Of a stretch of DNA of 40,712 nt, positions 1 to 8,433 are shown in pieces. Position 1 is the stretch's first letter; each line of letters opens with the position of its first letter. The DNA is taken from contig JAIQFP010000026.1 in the NCBI GenBank assembly GCA_020073165.1, positions 24,001-64,712 on the forward strand, in the 5' to 3' direction. The notes beneath the pieces were generated by a model that saw nothing but the letters and a program-made list of their open reading frames with translations, was not told the DNA's origin and did not search any database. Source of the stretch: Terriglobia bacterium (GTDB lineage Bacteria; Acidobacteriota; Terriglobia; Terriglobales; Acidobacteriaceae). The translations under genes and the position numbers were made by a program.

Positions 1-1
1 C

Positions 2-2584
2 CTCAAGGCGCTCGATAAAGATCCTGCCTTGCGTTATCAAACGGTGCGGGAGTTGGACGTCGATCTGGAGCGCCTGACTGCCGGCGTTTCCCCGCTCGCC
101 AAACGCAGGCGCAAGGTTTCGCTTGCTTTGCAAGCAGCGGGAGCTGCCGTCGTATTGGCGGCCCTCGCGCTGGGAGCCTACTTCGCCCTGCACCGCCGCC
201 CCCAGCCCACCGCAACCGCAGTGAGCACGATCAAGCCGCGCCGCTCGGTGGCGGTGCTGGGTTTCAAGAATCTCTCCGGCAAGCCGGACCTGGCATGGTT
301 CTCGACTGCGCTCTCGGAAATGCTCACTACCGAGCTTTCGGAAGGCGAGCAGTTGCGCACCATTCCCGGCGAGAGCGTCGTGCAGATGAAAATGAGCCTT
401 GCCCTGCCCGATGCCGACAGCTACGGCAAAGAGACACTCGCCAGGATTCGGCAAAACCTGGGGACTGACCTGGTCATCCTCGGCTCGTACATCCCGATAG
501 GCAAGGACCAGGTCCGCCTCGACGTGAGGCTGCAGGATACGACCGCTGGCGAAACCCTGGCCGCCGTTTCTGCGAAGGGTGCGGAGTCTCAGCTCGATGA
601 ACTGGTCAGCAAAGCAGGTGCGGAGTTACGCGCCAGGTTGGGGATAAGCGGCCTTTCGGAGACCCAGCTCGCCAGCGTGCGAGCCTCGCTTCCCTCCAGT
701 CAAGAAGCGGCTCGCCTGTATTCGGAGGGTCTGGCAAAACTGCGCAGCGCAGATGCCTTGGGCGCGCGCGATCTGCTGCTGAAGGCCGTGGCTGCGGATC
801 CCAACCACGCAGCGTCATGGGCGGCACTCTCCGCCGCCTGGAGCACTCTAGGCTATGACGCCAAGGCGCTGGAGACGGCCAAGCGCGCATTCGCCCTGTC
901 TGCTCACCTGTCCCGCGAGGAACGCTTGCGGGTGGAGGGCCAGTATTACGAGGCGGACAACCAGTTAGACCGCGCCATCACTACTTACAGGGAGCTTTTC
1001 GAATCCGCACCCGACAACCTGGACTACGGCTTGAAGCTGGCCAACCTCCAGATCTTCGCTGGCAAAGCGAACGACGCGCTGGCCACAATTGCCGGATTCC
1101 GGTCCTTACCTTCGCCGCAGCGTGATGACTTGCGCATCGACCTGGCGGAGGCACGTGCGGCGCACTATCTGTCGGACTTCAAGCGCGAACAAACGCTGAC
1201 GGCGGCAGTGGCAGCCAAAGCCGCGCAGCAGGACGCCCGATTCCTGGTCGCCCGGGCGCGCCTGGCCGAATGCTCCGCACTCCGCAACCTGGGAGATCCG
1301 AAGGCGGCGATTTCGGCCTGCCAGGAGGCTCAGCGTATCTTCCTCGAAGCCGGAGACCGCTACGGCGCGGCCAGCGCGCTCAACAGCATCGGCAATGCCC
1401 TGTATGACATGGGAGACCTGCCCGGCGGCAAGCGAGCCTACGAGCAGGTGGCTCAACTCGATCGCGAAATCGGGAACCAGGGAGGCCTGGCGGGAGCGCT
1501 CGATAACATCGCCAGCCTGGTCGGAGATCAGGGAGACCTCACGACGGCAAGGAAGCTCTCGCAACAGGCGCTCGCGATCTACCGCGAGACGGGAGACAAG
1601 ATCAACACCGCGGCCACGTTGAACAACATTGCCGCGCTACAGGTCACCGAGGGAGATCTGGCGGGAAGCAGAAAGCTGTTCAAGGAAGCACTCGCCATCG
1701 GTCAGGAGATCGGCGCCGACACTGCGGTGGCTACCGCTCTCGTAAATCTGGGAGATGTAGGTCTCCAGTTGGGTGATCCGGCCGGGTCGAAAGCAGCCTA
1801 CGAGGAAGCGCTCGCCGCCTTTCGCAAAACCGGCGAGAAAGGCAAGACGTCGTATCCCCTGGTGGGCTTGGGGGACGTATTCAGCGCCACCGGGGACCTG
1901 TCCGCTGGCAAGTCCAACTACGAACAAGGGCTCGCCGTGTCGCGGGAAAGCGGGGAGAAGCACCAGTCGGCAGTGGCGCTGGCCGGCCTGGGTACCGTGC
2001 AAATGCGACAGGGAGACCTCGCAGGGGCCCGAAAGAGTTACGAAGAGGCGCTGGCGCTGCACCGGGAGCTCGGGGAAAAAGATTCTGAGATGGATGATCA
2101 GTTACTGTTGGCGAGGCTGGCGATTGAAGAAGGGCATGCACAGGAAGGCGAAACCATACTGTACGGGCTCGTGCAGGTGCCGGTGACCGAACGTGTGGCT
2201 CTCGCCCGCGCGGTACTGGCGGAATCGCTGGCAGTGCAGGGCAAGGTAGCGGAGGCGCAGAAGCAGATTGGCTCGGCGATGGCTCTGGTCAGAAAAACCC
2301 AGCGGCCGGCGGTTCAGCTGGATGTGCAGGTCGCGGCGGCACGGGTTCGGATGGCCTCGGGACATCCCGGCGATCTGCGCAATGCGGCCACCGCATTGAA
2401 CGGAGTGCTCGCGGAAGCGAAGAAGATCGGCCTTGCCGATCCCCAGATGCAAGCCCGCTTGACGCTCGCCACTATCGAGAAGAAGTCCGGCAAGGGCACG
2501 GCTCAGTTGGAGGCACTCGAGAAGGACGCCACCGCCCGAGGCTTCGGGCTGATTGCGAGAAAAGCGGCAAAGGCGCGAGACTAA
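2..2584 (+). CDS. Receptor-type Ser/Thr protein kinase, C-terminal part with TPR repeats (5' truncated)
   Basis: The open frame enters from the left edge. Its first codons read LKALDKDPALRY, the usual closing helix of a bacterial Ser/Thr kinase domain, so the catalytic domain lies outside the window. Numbering from the TTG at 29: a basic stretch (residues 25-29), one membrane segment (about 33-54), a TolB/adenylate-cyclase-associated-like region (about 70-200, beginning RRSVAVLGFKNLSG), then TPR-type helices. Between about 445 and 690 at least six consecutive 40-residue units carry a G-D-L/P turn and an A-L-x-x-x-R core, as in Kinesin-light-chain-type TPRs. This architecture (cytoplasmic kinase, one membrane helix, sensor/TPR tail) is common in Acidobacteriota. 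The ligand cannot be read. It ends 3 bp from the convergent FMN reductase gene. Confidence 0.85.
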   Translation, partial: LKALDKDPALRYQTVRELDVDLERLTAGVSPLAKRRRKVSLALQAAGAAVVLAALALGAYFALHRRPQPTATAVSTIKPRRSVAVLGFKNLSGKPDLAWFSTALSEMLTTELSEGEQLRTIPGESVVQMKMSLALPDADSYGKETLARIRQNLGTDLVILGSYIPIGKDQVRLDVRLQDTTAGETLAAVSAKGAESQLDELVSKAGAELRARLGISGLSETQLASVRASLPSSQEAARLYSEGLAKLRSADALGARDLLLKAVAADPNHAASWAALSAAWSTLGYDAKALETAKRAFALSAHLSREERLRVEGQYYEADNQLDRAITTYRELFESAPDNLDYGLKLANLQIFAGKANDALATIAGFRSLPSPQRDDLRIDLAEARAAHYLSDFKREQTLTAAVAAKAAQQDARFLVARARLAECSALRNLGDPKAAISACQEAQRIFLEAGDRYGAASALNSIGNALYDMGDLPGGKRAYEQVAQLDREIGNQGGLAGALDNIASLVGDQGDLTTARKLSQQALAIYRETGDKINTAATLNNIAALQVTEGDLAGSRKLFKEALAIGQEIGADTAVATALVNLGDVGLQLGDPAGSKAAYEEALAAFRKTGEKGKTSYPLVGLGDVFSATGDLSAGKSNYEQGLAVSRESGEKHQSAVALAGLGTVQMRQGDLAGARKSYEEALALHRELGEKDSEMDDQLLLARLAIEEGHAQEGETILYGLVQVPVTERVALARAVLAESLAVQGKVAEAQKQIGSAMALVRKTQRPAVQLDVQVAAARVRMASGHPGDLRNAATALNGVLAEAKKIGLADPQMQARLTLATIEKKSGKGTAQLEALEKDATARGFGLIARKAAKARD

Positions 2585-2587
2585 GGT

Positions 2588-3202
2588 TCAGGCTTCCACC
2601 ACCGCTATCCCACTCCGCAGCAGCCGCTCCAGCGTCACCGACGGGCAAACATTCTGGTGGAGATAGTCCATGACGCTCTTGGCCAGATTGCGAACCAGCT
2701 TCTCCACCGCGGGCTCCAGGATGTGACCAGAGGCGTCAAACACGCGCTGCACATTCGCCACCGAAATCGGCAGAGGCAGCACGATCGCCCCGATATGCGA
2801 GAGAACTCCGCGCAGGTGCTCCAGGGACTTGATGGCCCCGATGCTCCCCGCCGCCACGCCGAGCAGGCCCACCGGCTTCCCCGCCAGCACCGAAGGGAAT
2901 CCCAGGTTCTCGATCACCAGCTTGGTCACGCTGCTGAAGCTGCCGTGATACTCGGGCGTGGCAAAGATCACGGCGGTGGCATTCTTCACTTCCTCCTGAA
3001 GCCTCTTCGTCCCCGGCGCATCCGGATCGGTCCCGGGGAATGGCAAGTGATACTCCAGGGGATTAATGACGTGCACCGTGACCTTCGGATCTTTTCTCAG
3101 CTCATCCACCACCAGCGCCGAAGCCATGCTGGTGTAGTTGTTGGGCCGCACGCTGCCATTGATGAGAACAATGCGGATTCCCTTCTCTTCGTCTGCCATC
3201 AC
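2588..3202 (-). CDS. NADPH-dependent FMN reductase family protein
   Basis: A 204-residue flavodoxin-fold protein. The N-terminal strand IRIVLINGSVRPNNYTS is the FMN-phosphate-binding loop of the NADPH-dependent FMN reductase/azoreductase family, and ATPEYHGSFSS is the second flavin-contacting motif (usually PEYNGS). Length fits the family (about 180-200). It probably reduces FMN or quinone-like substrates with NAD(P)H in the cytosol; the natural substrate cannot be inferred. The start is MMADEEKG or the second Met. The pirin gene lies upstream on the same strand across a 140-bp spacer holding a double hairpin repeat. Residues after about 185 are Cys-containing and less typical. Confidence 0.85.
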   Translation of the reverse strand: MMADEEKGIRIVLINGSVRPNNYTSMASALVVDELRKDPKVTVHVINPLEYHLPFPGTDPDAPGTKRLQEEVKNATAVIFATPEYHGSFSSVTKLVIENLGFPSVLAGKPVGLLGVAAGSIGAIKSLEHLRGVLSHIGAIVLPLPISVANVQRVFDASGHILEPAVEKLVRNLAKSVMDYLHQNVCPSVTLERLLRSGIAVVEA

Positions 3203-3234
3203 TCACCTCTTCGCAAGGTTTCACGCTTGTGTAG

Positions 3235-3280
3235 GGACAGCCGCCCTCGGCTGTCCGGCCGCGGCGGTTTGTGCCGCGGC
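3235..3280. repeat. Double-hairpin palindromic repeat (REP-like)
   Basis: Two adjacent perfect hairpins. GGACAGCCG (3235-3243) pairs with CGGCTGTCC (3248-3256) around a 4-nt loop; GCCGCGGC (3258-3265) pairs with a second GCCGCGGC (3273-3280) around 7 nt. It lies between two minus-strand genes, with no run of T on the minus side, so it does not look like a terminator for pirin. A diverged relative of the first hairpin occurs near 25484-25509. Confidence 0.6.
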
Positions 3281-3342
3281 ATGGTTTTTCTGAAACATAC
3301 CAGAAAGAATGAGCGGCCCGCGCTGAGCGGCCATCCACACCC

Positions 3343-4041
3343 TCACGCTAGGTCGAACAGCAGAACTTCAGCGTCCTGAATGCCTTTGATGGTCAGCTTC
3401 TGCTCTTCGCTCACCGCCGCGCCATCGCCCTGGTTGAGCAGCTTTCCATTCAACTCCACCGCGCCCTTGGCCACCTGCAACCAGGCGTAGCGCCCCGGCG
3501 CCAGATCGTGCTTGACCTCTTGTCCCGGCGACAGAAGCGAGACGTACAGCCGCGCGTCCTGATGAATGGTCACCGAGCCATCCTCGCCATCCGGCCCGGC
3601 AATCAGGCGCAGCTTGCCGCGCTTCTGTTCGGCGGGAAACGCCTTTTGCTCGTAACCGGGCTCCAACCCGCGCTCGCTGGGTAGAATCCAGATCTGCAGC
3701 AGGTGCGCGGCTTCGGTCTTCGAGGGGTTAGCCTCGCTGTGCCGTACGCCCCGGCCCGCGCTCATGCGCTGCCCATCGCCGGGCCGGATGATGGACCCGT
3801 TGCCCATGCTGTCGTTGTGCTCCAGCGCCCCTTCCAACAGGTAGGTAATGATCTCCATGTCCCGATGGGGATGCATGGGGAAGCCGTGGCCGGGCTCCAC
3901 AAAGTCCTCGTTGATCACGCGCAGCGAGCGGAATCCCATGAACCGCGGGTCGTGGTACTGGTCGAAAGAGAAGGTGTGGCGAGTATTGAGCCACCCGTAG
4001 TCGCCGCCACCGCGTTCGTTGCTGGGCCGAATCGTGATCAT
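3343..4041 (-). CDS. Pirin family protein (bicupin)
   Basis: A 232-residue protein of the YhhW/YhaK pirin branch. The N-terminal cupin holds the metal-ligand set: HPHRDME (His57, His59), then GVRHSE (His101, Glu103). The opening RPSNERGGGDYGWLNTRHTF and the length match quercetin 2,3-dioxygenase-like pirins. Family members bind Fe and some cleave quercetin in vitro; the physiological role is unclear. The start ATG at 4041 is well placed. A perfect 12-bp palindrome lies 10-21 nt upstream and may be an operator. It may be co-transcribed with the FMN reductase downstream, a pairing consistent with a redox or electrophile response (inference). Confidence 0.88.
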   Translation of the reverse strand: MITIRPSNERGGGDYGWLNTRHTFSFDQYHDPRFMGFRSLRVINEDFVEPGHGFPMHPHRDMEIITYLLEGALEHNDSMGNGSIIRPGDGQRMSAGRGVRHSEANPSKTEAAHLLQIWILPSERGLEPGYEQKAFPAEQKRGKLRLIAGPDGEDGSVTIHQDARLYVSLLSPGQEVKHDLAPGRYAWLQVAKGAVELNGKLLNQGDGAAVSEEQKLTIKGIQDAEVLLFDLA

Positions 4042-4050
4042 AGAATATCT

Positions 4051-4062
4051 TCGTTATAACGA
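4051..4062. promoter_or_regulatory. Perfect 12-bp palindrome upstream of pirin (possible operator)
   Basis: TCGTTATAACGA is a perfect dyad ending 10 nt before the pirin start codon. Read on the minus strand it contains TATAAC, which could serve as a -10 element, so a repressor bound here would block the promoter. No regulator gene is adjacent. No good -35 is visible. Confidence 0.4.
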
Positions 4063-4145
4063 CTATCTCGACTTCTTTGGATGCGGACGAGGGAAAAACG
4101 ATTCAAGGGGACGACAGGTGGCAGGCGCCGGACCGGGAGCAACTC

Positions 4146-4466
4146 CTAGTCCTTTTTGGATTTCTCTTTTGCGGTCTCGGATTTCGATTTCCGCTCCGGC
4201 TTGGCCTTTTCCTCTTTCTTGGAAGCGGAGTCATCCTCTTTCTTGGCAGCCGATTCACCATCCTTGGGCGTGCGGGTGTGCGAGGTGTTCTTGCCGTAGT
4301 CGGTGACGTACCAGCCCGAACCCTTGAACTGCACTGCCGGCGCGGAGATTACCTGCTCGACTGCGCCGCCGCAGTCGGGGCACTTCTTCACGTGGGGATC
4401 GGAAAATTTCTGGATGCGCTCAAAGCGGTGATGGCACTTCTTGCACTCGTACTCGTACAGTGGCAT
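4146..4466 (-). CDS. FmdB family zinc-ribbon protein
   Basis: A 106-residue protein. The N-terminal half MPLYEYECKKCHHRFE...KKCPDCGG is the FmdB/CxxC_CXXC_SSSS zinc ribbon (two CxxC knuckles), followed by the typical FKGSGWYVTDYG segment. The last about 35 residues are a Lys/Glu/Ser-rich disordered tail. The start is placed at MPLYEYEC, where family members begin; 21 upstream in-frame residues are not family-like and overlap the promoter. FmdB was named for a putative regulator of formamidase, but most family members are uncharacterised. It is divergent from rsmI. Confidence 0.88.
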   Translation of the reverse strand: MPLYEYECKKCHHRFERIQKFSDPHVKKCPDCGGAVEQVISAPAVQFKGSGWYVTDYGKNTSHTRTPKDGESAAKKEDDSASKKEEKAKPERKSKSETAKEKSKKD

Positions 4467-4513
4467 GGATGTCCTGAAAACTCCCGGGAAACGCGCTTGC
4501 CTGGCTGTTTTTG

Positions 4514-4542
4514 ATTCTAGGGTGCGCACCGAATCGCGTCAA
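4514..4542 (-). promoter_or_regulatory. Sigma-70-type promoter of the FmdB-family gene
   Basis: On the minus strand, TTGACG (4542-4537), a 17-bp spacer and TAGAAT (4519-4514) form a near-consensus promoter. The predicted start of transcription, about 4507, leaves a leader of about 40 nt. Confidence 0.65.
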
Positions 4543-4588
4543 TTTGCGCCCCAGGTACGGAGGCGGCCCACGGTGGTAGACTCGCGCC

Positions 4589-5491
4589 ATGAAGCCGGGA
4601 GAGACGAAGCCGCGCCAAACCGCCGCGAACTCCAGCCACACGCTCGCTCCCGGCCCGGCGCTTTACCTGGTGGCCACGCCCATCGGCAACCTCGAAGACA
4701 TCACCCTGCGCGCCTTGCGCGTGCTCAAGGAAGCCGACGTCATCGCTTGCGAGGACACGCGCCAGACCCAAAAGCTGCTCAACCACTACGGCATCGCCAC
4801 CCGCACCACCAGTTACCACGAGCACAACGAGATGACCCGCGCCCCCGAGCTGGTGCTCGAACTGGAGCAGGGGTCGCGCATCGCCCTGGTCAGCGACGCC
4901 GGCATGCCCGGTATCTCCGACCCCGGCTTCCGCCTGATCGCGCTCGCCATCCGCCATCACGTGCCGGTAGTGCCCATCCCCGGCGCCTCGGCCTTCCTGT
5001 GCGCCCTCGCGGCCAGCGGCCTGCCGACGGACTCCTTCCGCTTCAGCGGATTCCTTCCCGCCAAGCGCGGCCAGCGAAGGCAGATGCTGGAGAGCGTGAA
5101 AGATTCGCCGCGAACCCAGGTCTTCTACGAGGCACCGCACCGGGTGATGGAAGCAGTCGAAGACATTGTCGAGACTCTAGGCGCCGACCGGCACGTGGTC
5201 ATCGCCCGCGAGGTCACGAAGATTCACGAAGAATTCTTGCGTGGACGAGCAGGCGAAGTGCTGGAAGCACTGAAATCGCGCGGCGAGATCAAAGGCGAGA
5301 TCACGCTCCTGATCGGGAAATCTGAGACCCGGGACCTGAGACCTGAGACCTCGCCCCTGACAGCAGCCCAGCGCGTCAAGCAGATCATGGCGGAGGAGAA
5401 GCTGGACGAGAAGGCGGCGCTGAAGAAAGTGGCGAAAGAGCGGGGGATTTCCAAGAGCGAAGCCTATCGGGAGTTGCAGAGGAATAAGTAG
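4589..5491 (+). CDS. rsmI: 16S rRNA (cytidine(1402)-2'-O)-methyltransferase RsmI
   Basis: A 300-residue tetrapyrrole-methylase-fold protein. Diagnostic motifs are LYLVATPIGNLEDITLRA near residue 30, CEDTRQTQKLLNHY, SDAGMPGISDPG, and the PGASAF SAM-site loop. RsmI 2'-O-methylates C1402 in the ribosomal decoding centre, together with RsmH. Length is close to the usual 280-290; the extra residues are a divergent N-terminus of about 25 residues. A C-terminal extension (ALKKVAKERGISKSEAYRE) looks like the small helix-turn-helix-like tail seen in many RsmI proteins. The linker before it is encoded by a short DNA repeat of the cctgaga type (5321-5349). Confidence 0.95.
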   Translation: MKPGETKPRQTAANSSHTLAPGPALYLVATPIGNLEDITLRALRVLKEADVIACEDTRQTQKLLNHYGIATRTTSYHEHNEMTRAPELVLELEQGSRIALVSDAGMPGISDPGFRLIALAIRHHVPVVPIPGASAFLCALAASGLPTDSFRFSGFLPAKRGQRRQMLESVKDSPRTQVFYEAPHRVMEAVEDIVETLGADRHVVIAREVTKIHEEFLRGRAGEVLEALKSRGEIKGEITLLIGKSETRDLRPETSPLTAAQRVKQIMAEEKLDEKAALKKVAKERGISKSEAYRELQRNK

Positions 5492-5512
5492 GTGGCCCTG
5501 CCGGGCGGACCG

Positions 5513-6655
5513 CTACATCTGAACATCAATGCGGTGGGGCAACCCGTTTCCCGCAACTGTCGTGATTATCTTCGTTCTTGCGTCCACCCGGCGAATGCGA
5601 TTATTGACGTATTCAGCGATGAACAAGTTACCCTCCGCATCAACCGCGAGTGCTGAAGGATTGTTAATCTGTGCCCGTGCCGCCAGGCCACCATCGCCTC
5701 CGTAGCCTTTAGCGCCATTGCCCACAAAAGTTGAGAGCGTGAGAGCGCCACCATCTATACGCCGCACAATATCCATGGCACCTTCAACAAAGTAGATGTT
5801 CCCGCTCGAATCTGTCGCGGGGTCGGAGGGGGATGGTCCCGGCCCAAGGTCACCCTCCTTGCAACTGCCATCCGGGTTCGATTCACCCGTCACGGCAATG
5901 GTATTGATTATGCCGGTGGCACGGTCAATGCGCCTGATGCGACAGTTGTCATGGTCGGCAATGATGAGATTGCCCGGCTTATCCAGCGCTATGCTCCCAA
6001 AAAAACGAAAACTGGCATTCACTGCCAAACCTCCATCCCCAGCAAATCCCTGCCTCCCATCACCGGCGACGCTGCTGACCAGTCCGGTTTTGGCATCGAG
6101 CTTAAAGATTTTTTCTTGATGATCATCGGCGATGAACAAATCATCATTGGCGCTCATGGCCAATCCATCGATTGCCCAGAAGTGCGCCGAAAGCGCCGGT
6201 GCGCCCTCCGCCGTCTCGCCCGGTTGACCATCTCCCGCTACCGTGGAAATGACTCCAGTGCTAACGTCCACCTTTCTGACGTACCCAGCGATTTCTCCAA
6301 TGAAAAGATTGCCGAGCGAATCCACGGCAAGGGAAGCAGGTGAGTCCAAACAGGCACGTGTAGCCTGAATGCCATCTTTGTGAACACAATCGTCCTCGAT
6401 CCGAGTGCCCGCCACAGTCGAGATGGTTCCGCTTGTAAGGTCGATGCGGCGGACTCGGTCTTCCTCCCCCTCAATCACATACAAGTAGCGGTCATTGTAC
6501 AGAGCCAACGCAGTTGGACCGTTGATCGAAGTCTGAGTGGCAGGTTGTTCCTCTTTCTGCGGCGCAGCGGCAGCGCCCGCGGCGAGACCGCCGGTCAACA
6601 GCAGGAAAGGTAACCAGCAATATGCTCTGAACAAGCCCGGCCTCCAACTATCCAC
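5513..6655 (-). CDS. Secreted NHL-repeat beta-propeller protein
   Basis: 380 residues with an N-terminal signal peptide (hydrophobic core about 13-28, AxA-type site near AAGAAAAP). Six NHL-type blades follow, each of the form LA-D--GNLFIAE----RIRR-D then TVAGNG; examples are near residues 55, 110, 165, 215, 280 and 335. A six-bladed propeller is therefore expected, acting in periplasm or outside the cell; ligand unknown. The start is a GTG at 6655 that overlaps the yqeY stop codon by 8 nt and has AAGGAA just upstream, so translation is probably coupled to yqeY. Such proteins are very common in Acidobacteriota. Confidence 0.85.
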   Translation of the reverse strand: MDSWRPGLFRAYCWLPFLLLTGGLAAGAAAAPQKEEQPATQTSINGPTALALYNDRYLYVIEGEEDRVRRIDLTSGTISTVAGTRIEDDCVHKDGIQATRACLDSPASLAVDSLGNLFIGEIAGYVRKVDVSTGVISTVAGDGQPGETAEGAPALSAHFWAIDGLAMSANDDLFIADDHQEKIFKLDAKTGLVSSVAGDGRQGFAGDGGLAVNASFRFFGSIALDKPGNLIIADHDNCRIRRIDRATGIINTIAVTGESNPDGSCKEGDLGPGPSPSDPATDSSGNIYFVEGAMDIVRRIDGGALTLSTFVGNGAKGYGGDGGLAARAQINNPSALAVDAEGNLFIAEYVNNRIRRVDARTKIITTVAGNGLPHRIDVQM

Positions 6656-7103
6656 TAAGTTCCTTCTTCACCACCTCACTCACCACCTTCCCATCCACCC
6701 GCATCCCCGCCGCCGAGAACCGGGCCATGGCATTCTTCATCACAGTGCCCATCTCTTTCATGGTCGGCGAGCCCATCTCGGCGATCACCGCCTTCACCCC
6801 AGCGACGATCTCTTCTTCTCCGGCCGCCTTGGGCAAATAAGCTTCGATCAGCTTGATTTCGGCGGCTTCTTTGTCCGCCATCTCCTGGCGTCCACCCTTG
6901 GTGAACTGCTCGATGGACTCTTTGCGCTGCTTGATCAACGTCGATAGCACCTGCTGCGATTCTTTCTCGTCGAGTGGCGCCATTTTCTCAATCTGGCGAT
7001 TCTGCAACGCGGTCTTGACCATGCGCAGGCAAGACAGCCGCTGTTCATCCCGCGCCTTCATGGCTTCGGTGATGTGCTTCTGTATCTGTTCAATGAGGCT
7101 CAT
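6648..7103 (-). CDS. yqeY: GatB/YqeY domain protein
   Basis: A 151-residue helical protein opening MSLIEQIQKHITEAMKARDE and ending in KVVSEVVKKELSG, the full length of stand-alone YqeY proteins. It has the YqeY helical fold plus the GatB C-terminal tRNA-binding-like domain. The family is related to the tail of GatB and is fused to GlnRS in Deinococcus, hinting at a tRNA-linked role; no reaction is established. Twelve in-frame residues upstream are rejected because ATG 7103 is the family start. A perfect TATAAT sits only 9 nt upstream and no Shine-Dalgarno is visible, so the mRNA may be nearly leaderless. Confidence 0.9.
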   Translation of the reverse strand: MSLIEQIQKHITEAMKARDEQRLSCLRMVKTALQNRQIEKMAPLDEKESQQVLSTLIKQRKESIEQFTKGGRQEMADKEAAEIKLIEAYLPKAAGEEEIVAGVKAVIAEMGSPTMKEMGTVMKNAMARFSAAGMRVDGKVVSEVVKKELSG

Positions 7104-7112
7104 CGTGCCGCC

Positions 7113-7118
7113 ATTATA
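7113..7118 (-). promoter_or_regulatory. -10 element TATAAT for yqeY
   Basis: A perfect TATAAT on the minus strand lies 9 nt before the yqeY ATG. No convincing -35 is seen 16-18 bp upstream. Transcription would start about 2-3 nt before the start codon. Confidence 0.45.
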
Positions 7119-7181
7119 GCCGCGCCGCCAGAATTTCATTTCGGGAAACCGCAGCCCGTCCCCTGCTCCCCGCCCCGCTTG

Positions 7182-7196
7182 CTAGTAAACTACTAG
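7182..7196. promoter_or_regulatory. Inverted repeat upstream of the aminotransferase gene
   Basis: CTAGTA-AAC-TACTAG is a perfect 6-bp dyad with a 3-nt centre, 23 nt before the aminotransferase start. It may be an operator or only a chance palindrome. Confidence 0.3.
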
Positions 7197-7219
7197 TGCA
7201 TCGAACAAAGGACATCCCT

Positions 7220-8413
7220 ATGCTGCGCAAGAATCGCCTGTTCACGCCCGGGCCGACGCCCATTCTGCCGGCGGCGCAGACGGCCATGGCTTCGTTCGCC
7301 ATGCATCACCGCACCGCCGAATTTCGCGACCTGTTTTCACGCGTGCTGGCCGACCTCAGGGAATTCATCGGCACGAAAAATGATGTGCTGGTGCTGTCCT
7401 CGTCTGGTACTGGCGCCATGGAAGGCTCCGTCTCGAACCTAACCTCGCCCGGCGACAAGGTCCTCGTGCTGAGCGCCGGCAAGTTTGGCGAACGCTGGCG
7501 CGACCTGGCGCAAGCCTTCGGGTGTGCAGTGGAGATGGTGACTGCTCCCTATGGCGAGACCTTTTCGCTCGATGAAGTCCGCCGCAAGCTGACTCCCGGC
7601 GTGCGTGCCGTGTTCGTGCAGGCGACGGAGAGCTCCACGGGCGCGCGCCATGATGTCGAGGGCATTGCCCGGCTGGTGCGGGCGATGGGCGACGATACAT
7701 TGCTGATCGTAGACGCCATCACCGGCCTGGGCACGACTCACTTCGACGTGGACGGTTGGGGCATTGACGTCATCATCGGCGGCTCGCAGAAGGCGCTGAT
7801 GATTCCGCCCGGGCTGGCGTATTGCGCCATCAGCGAGCGCGCCTGGAAGCGCATGGAAACGACCTCTTCCCCGCGCTACTACTTCGATTTTCGCAAAGAA
7901 CGCAAGGCCGCAGCCAAGGGTGAGGCTGCGTTCACACCCGCGACTTCGCTCTTTGCTGCCCTCGCCGCCGCCCTGGATTTTGTACGCGACATGGGCAATG
8001 ACGACATCGCCGCCGGACGCGAAGCGCTGGTCAACAACGCCGAACTCGCCGCCGAGATGACCCGCGCCGGTGCGCAGGCGCTGGGGATGAAGCTGTTCGC
8101 TGCGTCCTCACCGGCAGCCGCGCTGACCGCGATCCAGTCGCCACCCGGGATTGATTCCGGCGCGATGGTGAAGGAATTCCGCGAATCCTTCGCCGCCGTG
8201 GTGGCCAACGGGCAGGGCGAGATGCGCGGCAAGCTGTTCCGCATCGCGCATCTGGGCTACTACGACTATCTCGACACCATCGGAATCCTGGCAGCGCTGG
8301 AGCATGTGCTCGCTAGCGTGACTGGGAAAGCCGTGGAGTACGGCGCAGCCGTGCGCGCAGCGCAAGAAGTCTATGCCCGCCAGATGAGCCTGCGCACGTC
8401 TGTTAGTGTCTGA
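7220..8413 (+). CDS. Class V PLP aminotransferase (alanine/serine-glyoxylate type, possible phosphoserine aminotransferase)
   Basis: 397 residues of the AGXT-like class V family. FTPGPTPILP near the N-terminus, SSSGTGAMEG (PLP phosphate contact), VDAITGLG (Asp to the PLP ring) and GGSQKALMIPPG, with Lys191 as the Schiff-base lysine, are all present. The start ATG 7220 has AAAGGA 8 nt upstream; eight further residues in the longer frame are rejected. Substrate cannot be fixed by motif: alanine-glyoxylate, serine-pyruvate and phosphohydroxypyruvate are possible. It precedes serA on the same strand, an arrangement known in Thermotoga, which favours a serine-biosynthetic role (inference). Confidence 0.88.
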   Translation: MLRKNRLFTPGPTPILPAAQTAMASFAMHHRTAEFRDLFSRVLADLREFIGTKNDVLVLSSSGTGAMEGSVSNLTSPGDKVLVLSAGKFGERWRDLAQAFGCAVEMVTAPYGETFSLDEVRRKLTPGVRAVFVQATESSTGARHDVEGIARLVRAMGDDTLLIVDAITGLGTTHFDVDGWGIDVIIGGSQKALMIPPGLAYCAISERAWKRMETTSSPRYYFDFRKERKAAAKGEAAFTPATSLFAALAAALDFVRDMGNDDIAAGREALVNNAELAAEMTRAGAQALGMKLFAASSPAAALTAIQSPPGIDSGAMVKEFRESFAAVVANGQGEMRGKLFRIAHLGYYDYLDTIGILAALEHVLASVTGKAVEYGAAVRAAQEVYARQMSLRTSVSV

Positions 8414-8433
8414 TCCGGGCCGGCGGCCATGCC

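Noticed and set aside
3258-3292. Possible rho-independent terminator (hairpin then TTTTT on the plus strand)
   Set aside because: No plus-strand gene ends here; both neighbours are on the minus strand, so it is listed as a repeat.
4441-5325. A 294-residue frame over rsmI
   Set aside because: Arg/Pro/His-rich out-of-frame shadow of rsmI.
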